From Oryzobacter telluris (GTDB taxonomy: Bacteria > Actinomycetota > Actinomycetes > Actinomycetales > Dermatophilaceae), in NCBI RefSeq assembly GCF_043099285.1, contig NZ_CP170723.1:3534001-3598000 (forward strand): a stretch of DNA of 64,000 bases, written 5' to 3'. The notes below the pieces were generated by a model. The model made no database searches. It was not told the DNA's origin and was given only the letters and a program-made list of their open reading frames with translations. Of this stretch, positions 9,006-17,056 are shown in pieces. Position numbers and translations under genes: made by a program. Each line of letters begins with the position of its first letter. Within the stretch, counting starts at the first letter, position 1.

Positions 9006-11291
9006 GTGACCACTCCTGCCCAGCACCTTGCGGTGCTGACATCTCAGGGACGGTCCGAAAGGCTCCTCCACGTCGAGCGCGTCCCGGCCCGCGAGGCCCG
9101 TCTGGCCCAGTGGCCGGAGGGCGTGGCACCGGCCGTCCTGGCCGCGCTGCTGGGCGGTGGGATCGAGCGTCCGTGGTCGCACCAGCGGGCCGCGATCGAC
9201 CTCGCCACGGCGGGGCGGCACGTCGTCCTGGCCACCGGCACGGCGTCGGGGAAGAGCCTTGGTTACCTCGTGCCGGTCCTCTCGGCGGCGTCCGAGGGCG
9301 CCGAGACCCCGGGGCGACGGGGGGCGACCGCGATCTACCTCGCGCCGACCAAGGCCCTGGCCGCCGACCAGCTGGCCCGCATCGACGCGCTGGCGGTGCC
9401 GGGCGTGCGGGCGGCGACCTACGACGGCGACACCCCGCCCGACGAGCGTCGCTGGGTGAGGGACCACGCGAACGTCGTCCTCACCAACCCCGACCTGTTG
9501 CACCACTCGCTCCTGCCGGGCCACGAGCGCTGGTCGCGGTTCCTGCGCTCGCTCACCTACGTCGTCGTCGACGAGTGCCACGTGTACCGGGGGGTGTTCG
9601 GGTCGCACGTGTCGTCGGTGCTGCGCCGCCTGCGCCGGGTCGCCGCGCGCTACGGCGCCACCCCGACGTTCGTCCTCGCGTCGGCCACGGTGAGCGAGCC
9701 GGCGACCCACGCCGGCAACCTCGTCGGGCTGCCGGTGGCGGCACTCACCGAGGACGGCTCGCCGCGCGGCGCGATGACCTTCGCCCTGTGGGAGCCCGCC
9801 GCCGACGAGGACGGGCGGCGCCGCTCGGCGACCACCGAGGCGGCCGAGATCCTCGCCCGGCTCGTCGTCGACGGCGTGCAGACCGTGGCCTTCGCGCGCA
9901 GCCGGGCAGGGGCCGAGTCGCTGGCGAGCAACGCCCGCCGCCGGGTCGAGTTCGACGACCCCCTCCAGGCCGAGGCGGTGGCGGCGTACCGCGGGGGCTA
10001 CCTCCCCCAGGACCGGCGCGAGCTGGAGGGGCGGCTGCGCTCGGGCGCCTTGCGCGGGCTCGCGGCGACCAACGCGCTCGAGCTCGGCATCGACGTCAGC
10101 GGCCTCGACGCCGTGGTGATGGCCGGGTGGCCGGGGCGGCGAGCGAGCCTCTGGCAGCAGGCCGGGCGCGCCGGCCGGTCCGGAGAGGAGTCGCTCGCGG
10201 TGCTCGTGGCGGCCGACGACCCGCTCGACACCTACCTCGTGCACCACCCCGAGGCGATCTTCGGCGCCCCGGTGGAGGCCACCGTGATGGATCCGCACAA
10301 CCCCCACGTCCTCGGTCCCCACCTGGCGGCGGCGGCCGCCGAGCTGCCGCTGGGCGAGGACGACCTGCCGATGTTCGGTCCGGACGCCCGGCGCCTCCTC
10401 GACGCCCTCGTCATCAAGGGGATCCTGCGGCGGCGCCCCGCCGGCTGGTTCTGGGCGCGCGACGACCGACCCGCCGACCACATCTCGCTGCGCGGCGTCA
10501 ACGACGTCGTCGCCGTGATGGAGACCCGCACCGGCCGCGTCATCGGCACCATCGACGAGGCCGCGGCCCACGGCCAGGTCCACACCGGCGCCGTGCACGT
10601 GCACCAGGGCGACACCTGGGTGGTGACCGAGCTCGACCTCGAGGCCCGCACGGCTCACACCGTGCGCGGCGACCCCGGCTGGTCGACCCACGCGCAGTCG
10701 GTGAGCCGGTTCGACATCCTCGACCGCGAGCGCTCGGAGCGCCGGGCGCGGGTCGAGGTCTGCTTCGGGTCGGTGCGGGTGACGACCCAGGTGACCGGCT
10801 TCCTCCGACGGCTGCCCTCGGGTGAGGTGCTGGGCACGCACGCCCTCGACCTCCCCGAGCGGTCGCTCACGACCCGCGCGGTCTGGTGGACCGTGCCCGC
10901 CGAGGTGCTGGAGGCGTCGGGGGTGGAGGAGGCCAGGGTCCCCGGCGCACTGCACGCGGCCGAGCACGCGGCCATTGGCATGCTCCCCCTCGTGGCCACC
11001 TCCGACCGCTGGGACGTCGGTGGGGTCTCGACCGCGCTGCACCCCGACACCGGCCTGCCGACGGTCATGGTGTTCGACGGCTACCCCGGCGGCGCCGGGT
11101 TCGCCGAGCGCGGGTTCACGGCCTTCGAGGCGTGGGTCCGCGCCACCCGCGACGCCGTGCTCGGCTGCGGGTGCGCGACCGGGTGCCCCGCCTGCGTGCA
11201 GTCGCCCAAGTGCGGGAACGGCAACGAGCCCCTCGACAAGGTGGGCGCCGTGACGGTCCTCGAGCTGGCCCTTGCGCCGGCCACGACCTGA
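9006..11291 (+). CDS. DEAD/DEAH helicase with C-terminal Cys4 (DUF1998) domain, MrfA/YprA-like
   Basis: About 761 aa. Superfamily 2 helicase: Q-like region and motif I ATGTASGKS (residues about 75-85), DEAH-type motif II as DECH, motif III SAT, then a second RecA lobe with motif VI QQAGRAGRSG. The C-terminal domain carries CGCATGCPACVQSPKCGNGN, a four-Cys metal site typical of DUF1998 proteins such as B. subtilis MrfA, which repairs mitomycin lesions as a 3'-5' helicase. From memory, M. tuberculosis Rv3649 is the counterpart. Start GTG 9006 chosen (VTTPAQHL); the earlier in-frame start would cover the STAS promoter region. Confidence 0.93.
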   Translation: MTTPAQHLAVLTSQGRSERLLHVERVPAREARLAQWPEGVAPAVLAALLGGGIERPWSHQRAAIDLATAGRHVVLATGTASGKSLGYLVPVLSAASEGAETPGRRGATAIYLAPTKALAADQLARIDALAVPGVRAATYDGDTPPDERRWVRDHANVVLTNPDLLHHSLLPGHERWSRFLRSLTYVVVDECHVYRGVFGSHVSSVLRRLRRVAARYGATPTFVLASATVSEPATHAGNLVGLPVAALTEDGSPRGAMTFALWEPAADEDGRRRSATTEAAEILARLVVDGVQTVAFARSRAGAESLASNARRRVEFDDPLQAEAVAAYRGGYLPQDRRELEGRLRSGALRGLAATNALELGIDVSGLDAVVMAGWPGRRASLWQQAGRAGRSGEESLAVLVAADDPLDTYLVHHPEAIFGAPVEATVMDPHNPHVLGPHLAAAAAELPLGEDDLPMFGPDARRLLDALVIKGILRRRPAGWFWARDDRPADHISLRGVNDVVAVMETRTGRVIGTIDEAAAHGQVHTGAVHVHQGDTWVVTELDLEARTAHTVRGDPGWSTHAQSVSRFDILDRERSERRARVEVCFGSVRVTTQVTGFLRRLPSGEVLGTHALDLPERSLTTRAVWWTVPAEVLEASGVEEARVPGALHAAEHAAIGMLPLVATSDRWDVGGVSTALHPDTGLPTVMVFDGYPGGAGFAERGFTAFEAWVRATRDAVLGCGCATGCPACVQSPKCGNGNEPLDKVGAVTVLELALAPATT

Positions 11292-11363
11292 GGCCCCTGA
11301 CCTCGACGAACTGCGGTGTTCGAGTGGCGGGCCGGTCCGCGCCGCGCCGGTAGGGTCCGATGC

Positions 11364-11858
11364 ATGGTGCTCCTCGGTCTGATCCTCATCCTCCTCGCGG
11401 CCGGTGCCGGTGTCCTGCTGTTCGCGGGGACCGCCCAGATCACCGACACGGTCGACGTCTCGATCCTCGGCGGGACGCTCAGCCTCCCGCCGCTCACCCT
11501 CCTCGTCACCGGCATGGTCGTCATCTCGGTCTTCTGGCTCGGCTGGGTGCTGATGCGCGGTGGGCTGCGTCGCGGCAAGCGCAAGCGCGTGGAGGCCAAG
11601 GAGGCCGCGGCCACGGCCGAGGCGCGCCGCGTCGAGGAGGAGCGCCGGGTGAAGGAGGAGTTCGCCACCCGTGAGCGCGAGCTCGCGGAGGAGCGTCGCC
11701 GCCGCGAGGAGGAGACCACCGCGCTGCGCCAGCAGGTGCAGGCCCAGGGCGGTGGCACGACCGGCGCGACCGACACCACCGGCAGCCGCACCGACGGCCC
11801 GCCCCCCGTCGCCCCGAGCGGTTCGACCCCGCCCCCGCCGCCTCCCACCGGCCACTGA
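11364..11858 (+). CDS. Small membrane protein with cytoplasmic coiled coil
   Basis: About 164 aa. Two transmembrane helices (residues about 1-20 and 42-65) are joined by a short loop (TDTVDVSILGGTLSLPP). A highly charged Arg/Glu coiled coil follows (residues about 70-125), then a Gly/Thr/Pro tail ending in six prolines. The layout resembles LapA-type small membrane proteins, but no assigned function exists. ATG 11364 chosen. The gene converges on the Tad operon, and its 3' end meets the unresolved end of the last tad frame. Confidence 0.72.
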   Translation: MVLLGLILILLAAGAGVLLFAGTAQITDTVDVSILGGTLSLPPLTLLVTGMVVISVFWLGWVLMRGGLRRGKRKRVEAKEAAATAEARRVEEERRVKEEFATRERELAEERRRREEETTALRQQVQAQGGGTTGATDTTGSRTDGPPPVAPSGSTPPPPPPTGH

Positions 11859-12257
11859 CCCACCCGAACGGCGCCCCTCGCGACCCGGGTCCGGGACGAC
11901 CCCGGCGCGCGCCGAGGCGGTCGCCCGGTCGACGCCGAGGTCGGTGACCGGGCCGCGCAGCGCGACCTCGACGCTGACGCGCACCGACCCGTCGGCCTCG
12001 ACGACACAGCCGCCCAGGCGCGCACCGTTCGCCGTCGCGACGGCCTCGCCCGCCGCGCAGTCCACCGCCCCGCCCTCCACCAGGGGGACGGCAGCCGCCA
12101 GCGCCGCGAGGTCGGCCGCCGCGCGGGCCCGGTGGACGTCGCGGACCACTCCCGCGACGAGCAGGGCTCCCGCCAGGACGACGACGAGGGCGCCGGTCGC
12201 GCCGACGACCAGGACCGTCCCGCTGCCCCGCTCGGCCACGGGTCGGTGGCCGCTCAC
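11859..12257 (-). CDS. TadE-like secreted protein of Rv3654c type (3' end unresolved)
   Basis: The frame begins with GTG at 12255-12257, overlapping the TGA of tadE (GTGA). It encodes an Rv3654c-like helicase/secretion-neighbourhood TadE-like protein: ERGSGTVLVVGATGALVVVL (signal-like TM segment), then RARAAADLAALAAAVPLVEG and a conserved Cys pair region (VDCAAGEAVATANGARLGGC). Such proteins are about 100-140 aa. Here no stop codon occurs where expected; the frame stays open through both convergent genes to about position 8979. The left coordinate is therefore only the expected family end. A frameshift, a sequencing error or real read-through are all possible. See findings. Confidence 0.5.
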
Positions 12258-12727
12258 GGCGAGCCCCTCGCCCCGTCGGCGGTGACCTCACGCGGGTCGT
12301 CGCCGGCCGCGCCGCCGTCGACACCGTCCTCGAGACGGGCGACCGCCACGGCGCGCGGCGGGCCGACCGCCCCGAGCGGCCTCAACAGCGCCGGGACGGG
12401 CGCGCTGACCTCGACGCTCACCCGCCCGGACCCGCTCGACACCGAGACGTCGGAGCCGGCGGGGGCCGCCTGCCGCGCCTCGCCGACCGCCACTGCCTCC
12501 GGTTCGCCGCGCGCGAGGAGCCGGGCCGCCGTCCGCGCGGCATCGACGCACCGGATGTGCGCGATGCCCAGGTCGACCGCGGCGAGCGCCACCGCCAGGA
12601 CGAGGACGAGGGCGGGAAGGGCCACCGCCAGCTCGGCGGTGGCCGTCCCAGCCTCTCGGCGTCGACCCGCCGGGCCGAACCACCGGGCCCGGCAGGTCGC
12701 ACCGATGGAGCGGACTCCCGGCGACAT
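12254..12727 (-). CDS. TadE-family pilus assembly protein
   Basis: About 157 aa. The N-terminal TadE motif is GTATAELAVALPALVLVLAV (residues about 27-46), a prepilin-like hydrophobic segment with the characteristic Glu. It is followed by HIRCVDAARTAARLLARGE and a soluble C-terminal part. Pseudopilin-like TadE proteins are processed and help assemble or anchor Flp pili. ATG 12727 chosen. It ends in GTGA overlap with the next tad gene and follows the Flp-like gene by 26 bp. Confidence 0.85.
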   Translation of the reverse strand: MSPGVRSIGATCRARWFGPAGRRREAGTATAELAVALPALVLVLAVALAAVDLGIAHIRCVDAARTAARLLARGEPEAVAVGEARQAAPAGSDVSVSSGSGRVSVEVSAPVPALLRPLGAVGPPRAVAVARLEDGVDGGAAGDDPREVTADGARGSP

Positions 12728-12753
12728 CCGGGCTGCACGGACTCCAGCCGACC

Positions 12754-12960
12754 TCACGACCCCGTGCCGAGCGCGCTGACGATGACCTGTGACAGCGCCG
12801 ACCGCACCGGATCGGACCGCACGATCACCAGCAGCAGGGCCGCGAACGCCACCGCGGCGACGGTGCCCACGGCGTACTCGGCCGTCGTCATCCCGGCCTC
12901 GCCCAGCACGCGGACCCGACCGGCCAGCCGTCGCACCGTACGCATCGACCTCGTCATCAT
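12754..12960 (-). CDS. Flp-like pilin / DUF4244 protein
   Basis: About 68 aa. It has a short basic leader, then GMTTAEYAVGTVAAVAFAAL, with the prepilin-peptidase-type Glu after a Gly (processing between G and M expected) and one transmembrane helix. This is the DUF4244 family found between tadC and tadE in actinobacteria, and the presumed major pilin. Start at the tandem ATGs 12960/12957, supported by the strong SD GAGGGGG about 8 bases upstream, the best ribosome site in the operon, fitting a highly made pilin. Confidence 0.87.
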   Translation of the reverse strand: MMTRSMRTVRRLAGRVRVLGEAGMTTAEYAVGTVAAVAFAALLLVIVRSDPVRSALSQVIVSALGTGS

Positions 12961-13107
12961 GGTGAACCCCCTCTCGTGACGCGACGTTCGCGTCGTTCCC
13001 TCCACCGTGCTCGACACCGACCGCACGCGACAGGCCCGCCTCGAACCTGTGGACAGCCACCCCACGACAGCCGCCCTGTGGATGACGGACCTGCGCCGGG
13101 ACGGGCC

Positions 13108-13650
13108 TCATGCGAGCACCGACCCGACGAGGTGCAGGACGACCGGGGCCACCGTCGTCGCGACGAAGCCCGGGAGGAAGCACAGCCCGAGGGGCAGCAC
13201 GAGGAGCACCCCGGACCGCTGGACCGCCTCCTCGAGCCGACGCCGCTCCTCCTCGCGCATCCGCGACGCCGCGGCCGCGAGCAGCCCGGCGGGGGCGGCC
13301 CCCGCCTCCTGGGCCGCGTGCCACGCGACCGCCGCGGCCGCCCAGCCGTCGCCGACGTGGGTCCACGCCCGGTCGGGAGGCTCGCCCCACCGGTGGGCCG
13401 CGGCCACGACGGCCAGCTCGTGCCCCGCCGCGCCGTCGACGACCCTCGCGACCTGCTCCAGGGACTCGACCGCGCCCGCACCGCCGCGCAAGGTCGCGGC
13501 CACGAGGGCGAGCGCGGCGGCCGCGTCCTCGACGGTGGACGGCCCGAGGTCGCTCGCCCGTGCCCGGGCCCGCGCCGGGAGCCACGAGCCAGGGCGTCCC
13601 GGCAGCACGAGCGCCGACAGCACGACCAGCACCGCCGCGACGGCGGTCAT
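13108..13650 (-). CDS. TadC-like type II secretion F-domain protein
   Basis: About 180 aa, shorter than proteobacterial TadC as usual for actinobacteria. N-terminal transmembrane helix (MTAVAAVLVVLSALVLPG), then a cytoplasmic T2SSF helical domain (AAAALALVAATLRGGAGAVE ... HAAQEAGAAPAGLLAAAA), then C-terminal membrane segments with LLVLPLGLCFLPGFVATTVA. It forms the inner-membrane platform with TadB. ATG 13650 is 55 bp after the tadB stop. A GTG start further upstream would overlap tadB. Confidence 0.85.
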   Translation of the reverse strand: MTAVAAVLVVLSALVLPGRPGSWLPARARARASDLGPSTVEDAAAALALVAATLRGGAGAVESLEQVARVVDGAAGHELAVVAAAHRWGEPPDRAWTHVGDGWAAAAVAWHAAQEAGAAPAGLLAAAASRMREEERRRLEEAVQRSGVLLVLPLGLCFLPGFVATTVAPVVLHLVGSVLA

Positions 13651-13705
13651 GGGGCGGCCCCCGCGCGGCCGGGGCCTCGCCGGGCCCAGAGACCCAGCAC
13701 GCCGC

Positions 13706-14422
13706 TCACGAGGGCCGACCCGTGGTGGCGGCCCGTGCGGCCCGGCGCAGGACGGCGCGAGCCCACAGCCACCCCACCCCGGTGAGGAGCACGCCCACCA
13801 TCGCCGTGACCCGCGCCGCCGTGGAGGCGTAGAGCCGGTCCGGGCCGAGCCCGACGAGCACCCCACCCACGGGACCGACGAGCGGCAGGGCCGTGAGCAG
13901 CATCATCGACGTGCGCGGCCCGGCGACGGCGACCTCGGCCCGACCGCGGGACACGTGCCGCTCCCGGACGGCGTCGGCCGCAGCGGCGGTGACCACGGCA
14001 GCGGGCGCGCCCGCGTCCTCCGCCAGCCGCCAGGCCGCGGCGAGGAGACCGAGGTCGTGCCGGACGGCAGCGGGGCACGGACCGGGTGGGTCGAGGCACG
14101 AGGACGCCGACTCCCCGGCCAGCGTTTCCTCGGCCACCCGGTCGGCGAGCCACGGCGCCTGCCGGGCGACCGAGGGCGACCGCGCCGCCGCGACCACGGC
14201 CGACGGCAGGTCGAGGCCGGCGTCGAGCCCTACGGCCACGACCTCGCCGAGGTCGGCGACCCAGCGGCCGTCGTCGACCGACCGTCGCCGCCGACGCCGG
14301 ACGAGCCCCCAGAGCGAACCCCCGGGCACGTCGTCGCCCAGCTCGCGCTCATCAGCCGGCCCACGCCCACGTCCGGGCCACGCGAGGGCGGCGAGCACCA
14401 CGAGCACGGCCGCCGTCAGCAC
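13706..14422 (-). CDS. TadB-like type II secretion F-domain protein
   Basis: About 238 aa. N-terminal TM helix, a cytoplasmic T2SSF domain (VADLGEVVAVGLDAGLDLPS ... WRLAEDAGAPAAVVTAAAA), then two C-terminal TM helices (MMLLTALPLVGPVGGVLVGL and MVGVLLTGVGWLWA). GTG start at 14422 overlaps the tadA stop by 7 bp. Partner of TadC in the pilus platform. It contains a Cys-Leu-Asp-Pro-Pro-Gly-Pro-Cys insertion (residues about 108-115) that I do not recognise as conserved. Confidence 0.86.
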   Translation of the reverse strand: MLTAAVLVVLAALAWPGRGRGPADERELGDDVPGGSLWGLVRRRRRRSVDDGRWVADLGEVVAVGLDAGLDLPSAVVAAARSPSVARQAPWLADRVAEETLAGESASSCLDPPGPCPAAVRHDLGLLAAAWRLAEDAGAPAAVVTAAAADAVRERHVSRGRAEVAVAGPRTSMMLLTALPLVGPVGGVLVGLGPDRLYASTAARVTAMVGVLLTGVGWLWARAVLRRAARAATTGRPS

Positions 14423-15618
14423 GGGTCGCCCTCCCCGAGGCTCGGGGCCAGGGCCACCAGCCGTGACCAGCCCGGCCCGCGGTCCTCGCCCCCAGGGCCC
14501 AGCGACAGCGCGACCTCGACCCGCACGAGGCCGGTCTCGGTGGGGTCCGGCACCACCACGCCCACCGACTCGACCCGTCGCACCCCGGACCGACGACCCA
14601 CGTGCACGACCGCGTGCAGCGCCTGACGCAGCTGGGCGTGGGTGGCCCGCCGCGGCATCCCGGCCAGCGCGGCCAGGGCCTCGATCCGCGCGGGCACCTC
14701 GTCGGGCCCGTTGGCGTGCAGCGTGCTCATGCCGCCCTCGTGGCCGGTGTTGAGGGCGGCCAGCAGCTCACGGACCTCGGCGCCGCGCACCTCCCCCACG
14801 ACGAGCCGGTCGGGGCGCATCCGCAGCGACTGGCGCACGAGGTCGACGAGGGTCACCGAGCCGCGGCCCTCGACGTTGGCCGAGCGTCCCTGCAGGCGCA
14901 CGACGTGCGGGTGGTCGGGGGCGAGCTCGCGCACGTCCTCCACCACGACGACGCGCTCCGAGGACGGGCACTCGGCGACGAGCGCCGCGAGGACGGTCGT
15001 CTTGCCGGCCCCCGTGCCTCCGGAGACGACGAGGGAGCACCGGGCGGCCACGAGCCCGCGCAGCACCCGGGCGAGACCGGGGCCCACGGCGCCCAGCCCC
15101 TCGAGACCGTCGACCCCACCGGGTCGGTGCCGGGCGATGCGCAGGCTCAGGTGGGGTCCGGCGTCGGCCAGCGGCGGCAGCACGGCGTGCAGCCGGACCC
15201 CGCCGGGCAGGACGCCGTCGACCCACGGCTGCGCGTCGTCGAGGCGGCGGCCCGCCAGCCCGGCCAGCCGCACCGCCAGCGGCCGCAGGTCCGCGACGGG
15301 CACCGCCCCCACCTCCTCGACCCCCCGGCCACGGTCCGCCCAGACGACGCCGTCGCCGTTGACGAGCACGTCGGTCACCGTGGGGTCGGCAACCAGGCCC
15401 GCCAGCGGCCCGAGCCCCACGAGCCGGTCGGCGAGGGCGGCCTCGGTCGCGGCGAGACGGTCGGCGCCGAGGTGGCCGGCCTCGGACGCGGCCACCTGTC
15501 CGATGGCGCCCGCGCTCGGCGGCGCGCCGGCCCGGATCGAGCGCGTGACGACGTCCCCGGACCGCACGGGCACCTCGTGCAGCACGGCCGCCCCCCGTGT
15601 CACGACGCCACGTGTCAC
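14416..15618 (-). CDS. TadA/CpaF-type pilus assembly ATPase
   Basis: About 400 aa, VirB11/TadA-family secretion ATPase that powers Flp pilus assembly. N-terminal domain (VADPTVTDVLVNGDGVVWAD) is followed by Walker A SGGTGAGKTT (residues about 195-204). The Asp box lies in VVVVEDVRELAPDHPHVVRL, Walker B in RPDRLVVGEVRGAE, and the His box in LNTGHEGGMSTLHAN. GTG start at 15618 forms a GTGA overlap with the upstream ssd-like gene; a second in-frame GTG lies five codons later. Cytosolic hexamer docking on TadB/TadC. Confidence 0.94.
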   Translation of the reverse strand: MTRGVVTRGAAVLHEVPVRSGDVVTRSIRAGAPPSAGAIGQVAASEAGHLGADRLAATEAALADRLVGLGPLAGLVADPTVTDVLVNGDGVVWADRGRGVEEVGAVPVADLRPLAVRLAGLAGRRLDDAQPWVDGVLPGGVRLHAVLPPLADAGPHLSLRIARHRPGGVDGLEGLGAVGPGLARVLRGLVAARCSLVVSGGTGAGKTTVLAALVAECPSSERVVVVEDVRELAPDHPHVVRLQGRSANVEGRGSVTLVDLVRQSLRMRPDRLVVGEVRGAEVRELLAALNTGHEGGMSTLHANGPDEVPARIEALAALAGMPRRATHAQLRQALHAVVHVGRRSGVRRVESVGVVVPDPTETGLVRVEVALSLGPGGEDRGPGWSRLVALAPSLGEGDPC

Positions 15619-16349
15619 GACGCCACCGCGATGCCGGGGAGCGCCGCCACCACGGCCTCGGCACAGGCCCGCACGGCGTCGCGCGACACCCCGGGGAAGG
15701 CGCCGCGCTCCCCGCCACGCGCCACGGCGGGGTCGTCGCGCACGTGGTGGACGTGCGGGACCCCGAGGTGCGCCACGACGTCGTCGAGGACGTCGGTGGT
15801 GGCCCGCCCTCCCCGCGTCACGAGCAGCAGCACCGGATCGGCGCGCGACTCGGGTGCCACCGCGAGGGCCCGCTCCACGCACGCCTCGGCATCGGCCAGG
15901 CCACGGGTGCGCAGCGCGGTGACGACGACGAGCACGGGCGCTCGCGCCATCACGTCCGCCAGGAGCGGCCCGCGGACCGGGAGGTCGAGGACGACCGACA
16001 CCCCACCCGCGAGGAGGGAGTCGACGACCTCGAGGACGACCTCCGGCGCCACCTCGGGGCGGGCGCCACCCAGTCCCGACAGGACGTGGCAGCCGGCCTC
16101 TCCCGGGAGCGTGGCGAGGAGGCGCGCCGCGGGCACCCGGCCGCGCACCTCGCGCAGGTCGTCCCACCTCCGACCGGGAAGGTGCTCGACCCCTGCGGTG
16201 ACCTCGAGCCCGCCACCGGCGAGGTCGAGGTCGGCGACGACGACGGGCGGGCCGGCGCGCGCGAGGCACCGACCGAGGGCGAGGGCCAAGGTGCTGGCGC
16301 CGAGGCCGCCGGAGGCTCCCGAGACGGCGAGGAGGGTGGGCTGGGTCAT
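15615..16349 (-). CDS. Ssd/CpaE-like MinD-family protein with deviant Walker A
   Basis: About 244 aa. MinD/ParA-like P-loop fold, first gene of the tad operon, equivalent by position to M. tuberculosis Rv3660c (septum site determining protein) and to CpaE. The P-loop reads SGASGGLGASTLALALG: both lysines of a canonical MinD Walker A (KGGxGKT/S) are replaced, by Ser and Ala. ATP hydrolysis is therefore doubtful. The strand with VVVADLDLAGGGLEVTAG retains the DxD-like Asp. ATG 16349 chosen; no SD is visible and an 8-bp inverted repeat immediately precedes the start. Probable role: pilus localisation. Confidence 0.85.
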   Translation of the reverse strand: MTQPTLLAVSGASGGLGASTLALALGRCLARAGPPVVVADLDLAGGGLEVTAGVEHLPGRRWDDLREVRGRVPAARLLATLPGEAGCHVLSGLGGARPEVAPEVVLEVVDSLLAGGVSVVLDLPVRGPLLADVMARAPVLVVVTALRTRGLADAEACVERALAVAPESRADPVLLLVTRGGRATTDVLDDVVAHLGVPHVHHVRDDPAVARGGERGAFPGVSRDAVRACAEAVVAALPGIAVAS

Positions 16350-17056
16350 GGCACCGAGCCTGCGGTGCCATGCGGGCCGCGGGCCAGGGGCACTCCCGCC
16401 CCTGTGGACGGCGCGGCTCCGCGGACGGGCCTGTGGACGACGCACTCCACCCAGGAGGAGCCACCGAGAGCCACCTGGTCCCGGACGTGGGACGGCCCCG
16501 GTCGGGGGGACAACCGGGGCCGTCGGCGAGCCGAGCTCCGGGGGGGAGAAGCCGGTCCGCCGTTCGCTCGACCCCGAAGGGGAGCGAGTGGATTCATCGT
16601 GCTCCATCGCGGGCTATCTACGCAAGCCCCGGCCAATACCTGCGCGATTCGTTCTCAGGACCCCCTCAGGTCCACCGAATCCGTAGGTTTTGCGCACGAA
16701 GTTTAACGCTTGACCATCACCCTCCCACAGCAAGTCCGCAGGTCGGGAGCCCGGCGTGGCAGGAACGTGCCAGAGGTCGTTTCGGGCACCCGCCACGGCC
16801 TCCGCGACCCACCCCGGGGCCACACGACGGCGCCCCAACCCGGGACCGGGTCGGGGCGTCGTCCCGCCGCGGACCTCCCGGGCGACCAGGCGTGCTCCAT
16901 GCCGTTGTCGCACTGGGTCAAGCCCATCACGATCGGTCCATCAGTGGACTGCCCGCGCGTGGGTACCCGTTCGTGCCGCGGTAGTGCTGGGGCGTCGGCC
17001 CGAGGGCCTTCGCTCCTCCTGTTGTACTCCCGCCGGGGGCCGGCGGCAACCGCTGG
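16350..17056. other. 707-bp intergenic region upstream of the Tad operon
   Basis: No convincing coding frame. Visible structures are an 8-bp inverted repeat at 16349-16370 (GGCACCG arms) touching the ssd-like start, a perfect 12-bp hairpin at 16491-16524 (GACGGCCCCGGT arms, 10-nt loop), and a smaller hairpin near 16566-16586. A relatively AT-rich patch at about 16681-16715 is the likeliest promoter area. The stretch 16740-17040 is GC-rich with several short dyads and could hold a structured RNA, but I do not recognise a known class. Confidence 0.5.
16491..16524. terminator. Perfect 12-bp hairpin, possible terminator
   Basis: Arms GACGGCCCCGGT and ACCGGGGCCGTC enclose a 10-nt loop. It lies about 140 bp upstream of the tad operon start and about 530 bp downstream of the Fic-like gene stop on the same strand. 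It may end read-through from the right or lie in the tad 5' leader. No U-tract. Confidence 0.4.
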
